Assembly (NCBI RefSeq): GCF_017639205.1 | Contig: NZ_CP071139.1 | Coordinates: 434,001 to 498,000, forward strand | Direction of reading: 5' to 3' | DNA from: Streptomyces nojiriensis | GTDB lineage: Bacteria; Actinomycetota; Actinomycetes; Streptomycetales; Streptomycetaceae | Length of the DNA: 64,000 bases | Shown here: positions 49,485 to 57,354 of the stretch, in pieces | Layout of the letters: each line of letters begins with the position of its first letter | How positions within the stretch are numbered: position 1 is the first letter of the stretch | Position numbers and translations under genes: made by a program | The notes under the pieces: generated by a model | The model's input: only the letters and a program-made list of their open reading frames with translations | Told to the model about the DNA's origin: nothing | The model's database searches: none

Positions 49485-52045
49485 GTACCCAGTCCTTCCA
49501 GGAGCCGGTCGGGGCGGATGGGCATGTCGTACGGGCGCCAGCCGGTGGCGTCGTGGACGGCGTTGGCCAGGCAGGCCGCGGTGGGCAGGGTCGCGATCTC
49601 GCCGAGGCCGACTCCGCCGCCGGGCACGTGCTCGAAGCCCTCCTGGTGGAAGTGGACGGTGATCTCGGGGGTGTCCCCGATGCCGGGGATGCGGTAGTCC
49701 TCGAGGTTCTCGGTCAGTACCCGCCCGGTGGCCGGGTCGGTGCGCCGCTCCTCGTACAGGGCGTAGCCGATGCCCTGGACGACAGCGCCCTGGCACTGGC
49801 TGCGGGCGAGGCGGTCCTCGTGGATCCGACCCGCGGCGATGCCGCTCCACACGCTGAGCGGGCGGACGCGGCCGAGCCGGGTGTCCACCTCGACCTCGGC
49901 GACCTGCACCGATCCGGTGAAGCCGCGGCCGATCACGATGCCGCCCAGGGTGAAGGGGGTGACGAAGCCCCGGCGGTCGCGGGGGCGTCGGCCGGTCACC
50001 CGTACGCCGTGCGCCATGGCCAGCCGGGCGGCGACGTCATCGCCGCCGAGCGCGTCGCGCAGCCGGGCGGCGGCGTCCGCGGCGGCGGGCACGAGGGAGG
50101 GCGTGGTGCGGCTGCCGCCGGAGATGGGGCCGTGGACGGCATCGCTGTGGCCGACCTCGGCGCGCACCCTGTCCTCCGGCAGGCCGAGTGCCGTGGCGAC
50201 GGCCCGGCGCAGCACGGTGCGCGAGCCCGTGCCCATGTCCTGTACGGCGCACCGGGCGACGACGATGCCGTCCTCGACGGTGAGTTCGACCTCGGTGACG
50301 GGATCGAGGAAGTACATCCAGTTGGCCGCCGCGACGCCGACGCCCCGGCGGAACCGGCCGGTGCCGCCGCGGGGGCCCGACCAGACCGGGAGCGCGGCGG
50401 CCCGCTCGTAGAGGGCGTGCCGCTTGGGGTTGCCGTCCCAGCGGCGGCGCAGGGCGATCGGGTCCTGGCCGAGCCGGTGGGCCATCTCGTCGACGGCCTG
50501 CTCCAGGGCCCAGCACATGGTGGGTCCGCCGGGGCCGCGGAACGGGGCGCCCGGCGGACGGTGGGTGACGGTGTCGAAGTCGCGGAGCCGGCGGGGGGCC
50601 TTGCCGTACATGAACCGGGCCAGTGCCGCCACGGTGCCGCCGACCGAGACGCCGCCGTCGCTGTCCGCGTCCATGGCCAGCGCGCTCAGATCGCCGGCTT
50701 CGTCCGCGGCCATCGCCAGCCGGATCCGGGCGCCGGGCCGGTATCCGCCGTCGGTGAGTTCCTCGTCCCGGTCCAGCACCACCCGCACCGGGGCGTCGTG
50801 CAGCCGGGCCAGCTCGACGGCGGCGACGACGTCGGAGGTCAGTCCCATCTTGCAGCCGAAGCCGCCGCCCACGTGGACGGCCCGTGCCACCACCTGTTCG
50901 ACGGGCACGCCGAAGCGTTCGGCGGCGAGTTCGGCCGTGCGTTTCACGGACTGGGTGGACACCTCCAGGTGGAGGGTGCCGTCGATCCAGTGGGCCAGGC
51001 AGGCGTGCGGTTCGAGCGGGGTGTGGGTCTGCGCGGCGGTGGTGTAGACACCTTCCACGACCCGCTCGGGGGTGCGGCTGCGGGCCTCGGTGATGCGGCG
51101 CACGGCTGTGGCCGGGCGTTTGCTCATGGCGGACGGGCCCCGGAGGTTGCCGCGCCAGCGGGCGGGCACGAGTTGGGGCGTCTCGCCGGAGCCCGGTGCC
51201 CGCTTGCGTGCCGCCTTGTCCGCGTACACCAACGGGCCCTCGCCGGTCCGGGCCTGACGTACGTCCAGGGCCGCCGGGAGGACCTCGTAGTCCACCCTGA
51301 CCCGGGCGGCCGCCGCCCGTGCGGACGCCCGGTCCGGCGCTGCGACCGCGGCCACCGGCTGTCCGACGTACCGCACCACGCCGTCCGGGGGCAGCAGCGG
51401 TACGAGGGGCAGGTCCCCTGCTTCGAGGGAGCGTACGTGCGCGTGCGCGTGCGGCGAGCGGATGATCACCCCTTCGAGCAGTCCCTCGGGGCGCAGGTCC
51501 GTGGTGTAGCGGGCCGATCCGTCGGTCTTCTGCGGAGCCTCGGTGCGCGGAACCGCCGGTGCCTCCCCGCCGGTCGGGGCCGTGTCGTAGTCACCCGCGC
51601 AGGCCGCGGCCACCGCGCCGAGGATTCCCTCGTACGCACCGCACCGGCACAGGTGGCCGGCGAGCGCGTCCGCGATCGGCTCCCGTCCGGGCCGGGTGCG
51701 GCCGTGGTCGGCTCGCCACCGCTCGAAGAAGGCCGCCGCGGCGACGACGAACCCCGGGGTGCAGTAGCCGCACTGGAGGGCGTCCTCGCCGGCGAAGGCA
51801 CGCCCGACCGGGTGACCGGACAGGCCCTCCACGGTCGTCACCTGTCGGCCGGCCAGCGCGACCGCCGGGGTCAGGCAGGACACGCGGGGTTCACCGTCGA
51901 CCTGGATCGTGCAGGCCCCGCACACCCCGCCCGCGCAGACCAGTTTGGTGCCGGTCAGACCCAGCCGGTCCCGCAGCACGTCCACGGCGGCCGGGTCGTC
52001 GTCGACGTCCACCGCGTGCCGGGTGCCATTGACCTCGAACTCCAC
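49481..52045 (-). CDS. Fused 2Fe-2S and molybdopterin-binding subunit of a xanthine-dehydrogenase-family enzyme
   Basis: 854 residues. Residues 1-150 are a ferredoxin-like domain with C37, C42, C45 and C57, followed by the second cluster domain with C92, C95, C133 and C135. A short linker then leads directly into the Mo-binding subunit, beginning TEAPQKTDGSARYTTDL, with the YVGQPVAAVAA strand, a THTPLEPHACLAHW segment, HVGGGFGCKM, and a C-terminal GGVGLGEIATLP that carries the catalytic Glu. In most members these are separate genes; here they are one polypeptide. It oxidises aldehydes, purines or aromatic heterocycles. The maturation and Mo-cofactor genes are not in the window. Confidence 0.93.
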   Translation of the reverse strand: MEFEVNGTRHAVDVDDDPAAVDVLRDRLGLTGTKLVCAGGVCGACTIQVDGEPRVSCLTPAVALAGRQVTTVEGLSGHPVGRAFAGEDALQCGYCTPGFVVAAAAFFERWRADHGRTRPGREPIADALAGHLCRCGAYEGILGAVAAACAGDYDTAPTGGEAPAVPRTEAPQKTDGSARYTTDLRPEGLLEGVIIRSPHAHAHVRSLEAGDLPLVPLLPPDGVVRYVGQPVAAVAAPDRASARAAAARVRVDYEVLPAALDVRQARTGEGPLVYADKAARKRAPGSGETPQLVPARWRGNLRGPSAMSKRPATAVRRITEARSRTPERVVEGVYTTAAQTHTPLEPHACLAHWIDGTLHLEVSTQSVKRTAELAAERFGVPVEQVVARAVHVGGGFGCKMGLTSDVVAAVELARLHDAPVRVVLDRDEELTDGGYRPGARIRLAMAADEAGDLSALAMDADSDGGVSVGGTVAALARFMYGKAPRRLRDFDTVTHRPPGAPFRGPGGPTMCWALEQAVDEMAHRLGQDPIALRRRWDGNPKRHALYERAAALPVWSGPRGGTGRFRRGVGVAAANWMYFLDPVTEVELTVEDGIVVARCAVQDMGTGSRTVLRRAVATALGLPEDRVRAEVGHSDAVHGPISGGSRTTPSLVPAAADAAARLRDALGGDDVAARLAMAHGVRVTGRRPRDRRGFVTPFTLGGIVIGRGFTGSVQVAEVEVDTRLGRVRPLSVWSGIAAGRIHEDRLARSQCQGAVVQGIGYALYEERRTDPATGRVLTENLEDYRIPGIGDTPEITVHFHQEGFEHVPGGGVGLGEIATLPTAACLANAVHDATGWRPYDMPIRPDRLLEGLGT

Positions 52046-52148
52046 GACGCGTTCTCCTCACCGCGGGGGGAGGGTGGCGTCCGTCGGACCTCGCGCCCGC
52101 CCTCAAGCACCTTGATATCCCGCTCGCGGCTCCGGCGCAGGTCGGCGC

Positions 52149-52487
52149 TCAGCGGGAGTCGTCGCGCGTGGCGCTCGCGGCGCGGCGGAACTCGGCGTTG
52201 ATGCGCTGGGCCTCTTCGAGCTGGTCCTCCAGGATGACGATGCGGCAGGCGGCTTCGACCGGGGTGCCCTGGTCGACGAGCTCCCGGGCGCGGGCCGCGA
52301 TCCGCAGCTGGTAGCGGGAGTACCGGCGGTGACCGCCCGGGGAGCGCAACGGTGTGATCAGACGGGCCTCGCCGATGGCGCGCAGGAAGCCGGGGGTCGT
52401 GCCGAGGAGTTCGGCGGCCCGGCCCATCGTGTAGGCGGGGTAGTCATCGTCGTCCAGCCGGCCGCCGAGCGAGTCATCCGCTGTCAT
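52149..52487 (-). CDS. Small MerR-family regulator
   Basis: 112 residues from ATG 52487 with GAGGTG upstream. The DNA-binding domain reads YTMGRAAELLGTTPGFLRAI, EARLITPLRSPGGHRRYSRYQLRIAAR, followed by a helix with VDQGTPVEAACRIVILEDQLEEAQRI. There is no effector domain or cysteine cluster, so it is the short single-domain type. It lies 103 bp upstream of the molybdenum-hydroxylase genes on the same strand and may control them. The very long palindrome at 52515 is just upstream of its start. Confidence 0.9.
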   Translation of the reverse strand: MTADDSLGGRLDDDDYPAYTMGRAAELLGTTPGFLRAIGEARLITPLRSPGGHRRYSRYQLRIAARARELVDQGTPVEAACRIVILEDQLEEAQRINAEFRRAASATRDDSR

Positions 52488-52514
52488 CTGCACCTCTTCT
52501 TAGAACGCGTCGAA

Positions 52515-52544
52515 GGGCCTTGGTGCCGTACGGCACCAAGGCCC
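52515..52544. promoter_or_regulatory. Perfect 30-bp palindrome upstream of the MerR gene
   Basis: gggccttggtgccgt (52515-52529) and its exact complement (52530-52544) form an uninterrupted inverted repeat with no loop. It lies 28 bp upstream of the MerR start. It could be a terminator for a short transcript coming from the right, a strong operator, or a leader hairpin. Confidence 0.8.
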
Positions 52545-52850
52545 TGAAGGGAATTCAACACCATCTGTCGGCCTCAGCGCTGCGCCGACCTTCTGTTTCC
52601 GCGGTCGCGCCCTGGAGACGGGCGGGAGTGCGGGGATCGCGAATGCCTGACCGGGGACCACCTGCCGTTCGGGGGTCGTGCGGTACCCGAGCCGTGTACT
52701 CCTGCCCGGGCGATCCTGATGGTGTCTGCCTCCTCCCCTTGCTCGGGAGTCGCTATGCGAGAAACCTTAGGCACGTCGGAGTGGGATGTCTACCGTGACG
52801 GGGATAGATTTTCTTGTGTCCGACGATGAGGGATCTGCTCCCGGACAACG
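52545..52850. other. Intergenic region without a convincing gene
   Basis: About 306 bp flanked by two strong hairpins on the same side of two minus-strand transcripts. A frame of 66 residues on the minus strand lacks a placed ribosome-binding site. A small transcript ending at the 52515 palindrome is possible but unproven. Confidence 0.4.
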
Positions 52851-52889
52851 CGTGAGGGCCCGACCGGATGTGCCGGTCGGGCCCTCACG
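52851..52889 (-). terminator. 17-bp stem terminator
   Basis: Perfect arms 52851-52867 and 52873-52889 (cgtgagggcccgaccgg and complement) with loop atgtg. It lies 25 bp past the stop of the minus-strand gene at 52914. Confidence 0.9.
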
Positions 52890-52913
52890 TGCTGTGCGGG
52901 TGGTGCTGTGCGG

Positions 52914-53258
52914 TCAGACGGAAACCGATACGGGCGCGGGCTCGCCGAGCATCGCCGAGGCCCGCTGGAACGCGGTGAGGCCGGCCCCGGCCGCGCCCGC
53001 GGGAGTGTGCGTGGCGGGGGCCTCCGGCAGGCCGCGGCACGTGAACCCGAGCAGGGTCATCGCCCGTACGACCTCGGCTGCGCTGAAGTCCCGCCGGTCC
53101 TGGCGGGTGACGACCTGACCGACCTGCTTGACCGGGTAGTGCCGGCGTCCGATGATCACGGACTCACCGTCGACGGGCTCGGGCTTGACGCCCTTCATCG
53201 ACTCCAGCACCCCGCTCTTGGTCAGGTCGAAGGGGAAGCGGGCGATGACGACGCGCAT
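52914..53258 (-). CDS. Conserved hypothetical protein downstream of the DEAD-box helicase
   Basis: 114 residues: MRVVIARFPFDLTKSGVLESMKGVKPEPV, VIIGRRHYPVKQVGQVVTRQDRRDFSAAEVVRAM. No known domain is recognised, but the compact alpha/beta pattern and codon bias indicate a real protein. It begins 29 bp after the helicase stop and ends at a strong terminator, so the two are one operon. A role in cold or RNA metabolism is inferred from that position only. GGGGGAAGGAG-like purines precede the helicase stop region rather than this start, which has cctgtgAGGCACC. Confidence 0.8.
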   Translation of the reverse strand: MRVVIARFPFDLTKSGVLESMKGVKPEPVDGESVIIGRRHYPVKQVGQVVTRQDRRDFSAAEVVRAMTLLGFTCRGLPEAPATHTPAGAAGAGLTAFQRASAMLGEPAPVSVSV

Positions 53259-53287
53259 GGTGCCTCACAGGGGGGAAGGAGAAGGGT

Positions 53288-54808
53288 TCACGCTGCGGAG
53301 CCGGCGGCGGACTGCCGTGCCGGCCTGCGTCGGGCGCCGGCCGGGGCGGGACGGCGGCGGTTGCGCGGGGCGGAACCGCTGCGCTCACGCCGTTCCGCCG
53401 CCGGGGCGGTGATGACGACCGGGATGCCGGAGGGGGCCTGGGCGCCGGTGATCCGGCTGAGGGCCTCTTCGCCGGAGCGGACCTGGGTGGTCTGCGGGGT
53501 GATCCCGGCGGCGGCCATGAGCCGCACCATGTCGCGGCGCTGGTTCGGGGTGACCAGGGTGACGACGCTGCCGGACTCCCCGGCACGGGCGGTACGACCG
53601 CCGCGGTGCAGGTAGTCCTTGTGGTCGGTGGGCGGATCCACGTTGACGACCAGGTCGAGGTTGTCGACGTGGATGCCGCGGGCGGCGACGTTCGTGGCGA
53701 CGAGCACGCTGACGTGCCCGGTCTTGAACTGCGCCAGGGTGCGCGTGCGCTGCGGCTGCGACTTGCCGCCGTGCAGGGCGGCGGCCCGCACTCCGCTGTT
53801 CAGCAGGTGGCTGGTGAGCTGGTCCACGGCGTGCTTGGTGTCCAGGAACATGATGACGCGGCCGTCGCGCGCCGCGATCTCGGTGGTGGCGGCGTGCTTG
53901 TCACCACCGTGTACGTGCAGCACGTGGTGTTCCATCGTCGTCACCGCGCCGGCGGACGGGTCGACGGAGTGGACGACCGGGTCGGTCAGGTAGCGGCGCA
54001 CCAGCAGGTCGACGTTGCGGTCGAGGGTGGCGGAGAAGAGCATGCGCTGGCCCTCGGGGCGCACCTGGTCGAGCAGGGCGGTGACCTGGGGCATGAAGCC
54101 CATGTCGGCCATCTGGTCGGCTTCGTCCAGGACGGTGGTCGCGACCTGGTTCAGCCGGCAGTCCCCGCGGTCGATGAGGTCCTTCAGCCTGCCGGGCGTG
54201 GCGACGACGACCTCGGCGCCGCCGCGCAGCGCGCTCGCCTGCCGCCTGATGGGCATCCCGCCGACGACGGTGACCAGGCGCAGCTTCACCGAGCGGGCGT
54301 ACGGGGTGAGGGCGTCGGTGACCTGCTGGGCCAGCTCACGCGTCGGTACGAGGACCAGTGCGAGCGGCTGATGGGGCTCGGCGCGCTGCCCGGCCGTACG
54401 GGCCAGCAGGGCCAGCCCGAAGGCCAGGGTCTTGCCGGAGCCGGTCCGCCCGCGGCCGAGCACGTCGCGGCCCGCCAGGGAGTTCGGCAGGGTCGCTCCC
54501 TGGATCGGGAACGGTACGGTCACGCCCTCCGCGGTGAGTGCGGCGAGCAGTTCCGCGGGCATGGCGAGATCGGCGAAGGCCTCGACGGCGGGCAGAGCGG
54601 GCGTGATCGTCTTGGGCAGGGCGAATTCGCCCTGCACCGCGGCGGGCCTGCGGCCGTACCCGCCCGAGCGGCTCGGGCCGCCACCGGAACGGCTCGGGCC
54701 GCCGGAACGACTGGGGGCGGAACCGCCGAAGCGGCCGCCGCTCCTGCCGGATCCGGCTGTGCTGTTGCGCGTACGGGCGAATCGGTCGTTGGTGCGCGTG
54801 CGGTTCAT
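53288..54808 (-). CDS. DEAD-box RNA helicase, RhlE-like
   Basis: 506 residues. The core has the Q motif near VPFPIQGATLP, motif I GRGRTGSGKT, Ia PTRELAQQV, II DEAD, III SATL, IV VIMFLDTKHAVD, V VATNVAARGIHV and VI HRGGRTARAGES. The N-terminal 60 residues are Arg/Ser/Gly-rich repeats (SRSGG-type) and the C-terminal 60 are basic and low complexity, both probably RNA-binding. GAGGAAGG precedes the ATG. The leader is long and AT-richer than average. Likely unwinds structured RNA, particularly in the cold; the cold-shock gene next door supports that idea. Confidence 0.95.
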   Translation of the reverse strand: MNRTRTNDRFARTRNSTAGSGRSGGRFGGSAPSRSGGPSRSGGGPSRSGGYGRRPAAVQGEFALPKTITPALPAVEAFADLAMPAELLAALTAEGVTVPFPIQGATLPNSLAGRDVLGRGRTGSGKTLAFGLALLARTAGQRAEPHQPLALVLVPTRELAQQVTDALTPYARSVKLRLVTVVGGMPIRRQASALRGGAEVVVATPGRLKDLIDRGDCRLNQVATTVLDEADQMADMGFMPQVTALLDQVRPEGQRMLFSATLDRNVDLLVRRYLTDPVVHSVDPSAGAVTTMEHHVLHVHGGDKHAATTEIAARDGRVIMFLDTKHAVDQLTSHLLNSGVRAAALHGGKSQPQRTRTLAQFKTGHVSVLVATNVAARGIHVDNLDLVVNVDPPTDHKDYLHRGGRTARAGESGSVVTLVTPNQRRDMVRLMAAAGITPQTTQVRSGEEALSRITGAQAPSGIPVVITAPAAERRERSGSAPRNRRRPAPAGARRRPARQSAAGSAA

Positions 54809-55085
54809 GCGGAACCTTCCTCGATACGGCGCATATCAAGGAATTCCCGCAGGCGTGCAGTGCGCGGAGAATTGCAAGAAACGGGCCGAATGAAAATTCG
54901 AAGCGGACCTGCCCGGCCGGAGATCCTGGCGGGTGCAGGTACGGAAAAAGAGGCGACGCCGTCAGGGCGCACAACCGGCGTGTCGGCCGGGGCGTGATCC
55001 GCGTACAGGGGGCTGCGGATTCCTCGGCGCCGTCCCCGCGGCCGGCCGGTACGGGGCCGGGCCGGGCGGGGCGGAAAATGCGTGC
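54809..55085 (-). promoter_or_regulatory. Long upstream leader of the helicase gene
   Basis: No gene is visible between the cold-shock gene's terminator and the helicase start. The 60 bases nearest the gene are AT-richer than the flanks (tgaaaattcgaag near 54890). A long structured 5' leader is typical for cold-controlled RNA helicases. Confidence 0.4.
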
Positions 55086-55123
55086 AGCTGGGGCCCGCAC
55101 CCCGAAGGATGCGGGCCCCAGCT
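55086..55123 (-). terminator. Hairpin terminator of the cold-shock gene
   Basis: Perfect 14-bp stem (55086-55099 with 55110-55123) and a 10-base loop, 19 bp after the cold-shock gene stop. Confidence 0.9.
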
Positions 55124-55141
55124 ACGAAGTGCGCGTCAGCG

Positions 55142-55345
55142 TCAGGCGGGAACGATGTTCTCGGCCGTCGGGCCCTTCTGGCCCTGCGCGATGTCGAAGC
55201 TGACCTTCTGGCCCTCGAGCAGCTCGCGGAAGCCCTGGGCGGCGATGTTCGAGTAGTGGGCGAACACGTCAGCGCCGCCACCGTCCTGCTCGATGAAGCC
55301 GAAGCCCTTTTCCGCGTTGAACCACTTCACGGTTCCAGTAGCCAT
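55142..55345 (-). CDS. Cold-shock protein, CspA family
   Basis: 67 residues, full length for the family: [20 protein letters not shown] with RNP1 KGFGFI, RNP2 DVFAHYS, and a C-terminal [17 protein letters not shown] precedes the ATG at 55345. It binds single-stranded nucleic acid as an RNA chaperone. A 14-bp-stem terminator follows and about 250 bp of AT-richer leader precedes it. Neighbour to a DEAD-box helicase on the same strand, both probably part of the cold response. Confidence 0.97.
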   Translation of the reverse strand: MATGTVKWFNAEKGFGFIEQDGGGADVFAHYSNIAAQGFRELLEGQKVSFDIAQGQKGPTAENIVPA

Positions 55346-55670
55346 GTCATATCTCCTTTGGGGCAGTACATCGGGATCCACACTGTGCGGATTCCGTGTC
55401 GCCGCGATGATTACCCCGTCCGATAATGACCGGAAAATAAAAGTACCCCCAGGGGTGTAGACACCCGCCGGGGCACTTGAAGTTTTGGGAACCACAACTG
55501 CAACTGAGATCGACAGTAGCACGAATCGACACACCGTGTACGGTGAAACATTTCACGACACCCGCCGCAGGAAAAAGCCTCATGGCGTGGTTCGTCTCAT
55601 TCTCATCGCGCGAACACAGATATTGTTCCGCCGCCGGTCGATGTCCGCACACGACGTCCGGTCGGGTGGG
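55346..55670 (-). promoter_or_regulatory. Cold-shock gene leader and promoter region
   Basis: AT-richer than the rest of the window (aaataaaagtacc near 55434; cgaatcgacacac near 55521). No gene is present. A long untranslated leader that folds at low temperature is typical for csp genes; no particular element was identified. Confidence 0.45.
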
Positions 55671-57062
55671 CTACGCCCACCCCTCCGGCATCGTCCGGGT
55701 CTCCCGCACCGTCCCCCGCTGCCGGGCGGCCGCCAGGCGGGCCGCCTGCTCCGCGACCGGCCCCAGGTCGGTGGGAGCGCTGCCCGACTCCGGCGGCACG
55801 GCGCGCTCCCCCATCAGCTCCACCTGACGGGCCAGTTCCACGGCGAACACCTCGGCGGGCAGGAACCAGGAGGCGGCGCCTGTGACGTCCACCTGGTGCA
55901 GCAGGCCCTCGGCGGCGAAGTGCAGCCGGTAGCCCAGGTACTGCCGGTCGGCGTCGAAGAGCAGGCTGCCGGTGACCTGCCCGCGACGCTCCCGCGCCCA
56001 CCGCACCAGCCTGCCCACGGCGAGCGGCAGCGTACGGGCCCGCCCGGCCGCCGCCGCGTACCCGTCGGCCTCCACCCCGCCCTCGGCATAGCGGCCCGTA
56101 CGGGTGACGGTCATCGCGCCGGGCTCGGCCCCGGTACGGAACTCCAGCCGCCCGTCACCGCCGTCGTCCGCGACATGGCGGCGGCGCAGTTCGAAGTACC
56201 GCGCCGTATTGGCCGCGGCCGTCCCGATGGACGCGGCGACCACGGTCACCCGGGCCGCCGGGTTCCCCGCGAGGAGCGCCTCGGCCGTGGCCAGCGCGTG
56301 GTCTCCGCCGCCGGCCACGATCCAGCTGTCGGCAAGCGTTGCCGCGATCCGTCCGTGTACCAGCTCGTCGCCGAAGCAGAGGGGTCCGGCGCCGTCCTCG
56401 GAGGCCCGCAGGAAGGCGGCGAACGCGCGGATCGCCTCGATCGGCGCGCCGACCGGAGCGAGTAGCGCCGGGTCGAGCAGCGCCGGGTCGACGCGGTCCA
56501 GCAGCGCCAGCACGTCCGCCGGGCCGCCCCTGCGGTCGAGTACGTCGACGAGCGCGGCGGCCGCCTCGCCGGCCGCCGGCCCCATCCCGACCAGCTCGGC
56601 CAGCAGTACGCCGGCCGCCCGGTCGAAGGAGTGGAGTGCGGGACCGGTGCCGGGCGCGAGCTGCGCGGGCAGCCCGGGGGCGAGCGTGGGTATGCCGTCC
56701 ACGTCGACGATCAGCCGCTCGGCGGCCCCGGTGGGGTGGATGGCTGCGACCAGGCGGCGTTCCATGTCCACGGCCAGCTCGGCGGCGCCGTCGATCACCG
56801 GGCCGGAGGCCGCCAGCCGGTCCAGCCACAACCGGACGGCCAGCGTGGGCACCCGCTCCGCCGGGGCGGCGTACGCGTAGGGGTCGAAGCCGAGCGCGTT
56901 CAGATGGCGCAGCTGATCGGGGGTGTGGCCGAGATCGGCGAGGACGCCTCGATGGAACGGCCCGCCGCGATCGTCGACCAGCAGGGCCCCGGCCGGGCGG
57001 GCCAGGACGGCGGGTCCGCCCCCGATCATGATCCGCACAGCCGTACTGATCTTCTCGGGCAT
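55671..57062 (-). CDS. 463-residue protein of unknown family
   Basis: From ATG 57062 (purine run GGGGGA upstream; an in-frame ATG at 57089 is an alternative). It opens RIMIGGGPAVLARPAGALLV, then RHLNALGFDPYAYAAP. About 100 residues resemble a helical domain, followed by a Rossmann-like beta-alpha-beta: DSWIVAGGGDHALATAEALL, then RVTVVAASIGTAAANTARYF. The C-terminal part contains GSLLFDADRQYLGYRLHF. It has no signal peptide. The dinucleotide-binding look is an inference. Nothing nearby hints at a pathway. Host codon bias is strong, so the gene is real. Confidence 0.6.
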   Translation of the reverse strand: MPEKISTAVRIMIGGGPAVLARPAGALLVDDRGGPFHRGVLADLGHTPDQLRHLNALGFDPYAYAAPAERVPTLAVRLWLDRLAASGPVIDGAAELAVDMERRLVAAIHPTGAAERLIVDVDGIPTLAPGLPAQLAPGTGPALHSFDRAAGVLLAELVGMGPAAGEAAAALVDVLDRRGGPADVLALLDRVDPALLDPALLAPVGAPIEAIRAFAAFLRASEDGAGPLCFGDELVHGRIAATLADSWIVAGGGDHALATAEALLAGNPAARVTVVAASIGTAAANTARYFELRRRHVADDGGDGRLEFRTGAEPGAMTVTRTGRYAEGGVEADGYAAAAGRARTLPLAVGRLVRWARERRGQVTGSLLFDADRQYLGYRLHFAAEGLLHQVDVTGAASWFLPAEVFAVELARQVELMGERAVPPESGSAPTDLGPVAEQAARLAAARQRGTVRETRTMPEGWA

Positions 57063-57354
57063 CTTCGTGTCCCCCGCCTCAGTGATCATGTGGCCACAGT
57101 AACCGTGCGCACCGACACGCGGCAGGGGCACGTGCATCGGCAGGTCGCTGCAACCCCCCGCCCTGTGAGTGGAGTTGCCCCGGGCCCGGCGGTGCGGCGG
57201 GCCCGGTCGGGAGCGGGCGCGGCCGGGGCGCGGCCGGCGGCGCGCGGCTCGCCGTAGGGGCGTGACGGACCGTCCTGCGGGTCGGGTGCGTTACGGTCCG
57301 TTACCTGATCTTCGCGTCACGTGGACGTCCGACCAGCTCCCCCCGGAGACCACC

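Noticed and set aside
52574..52774. Minus-strand frame of 66 codons between two hairpins
   Set aside because: No start signal and low-complexity basic sequence.
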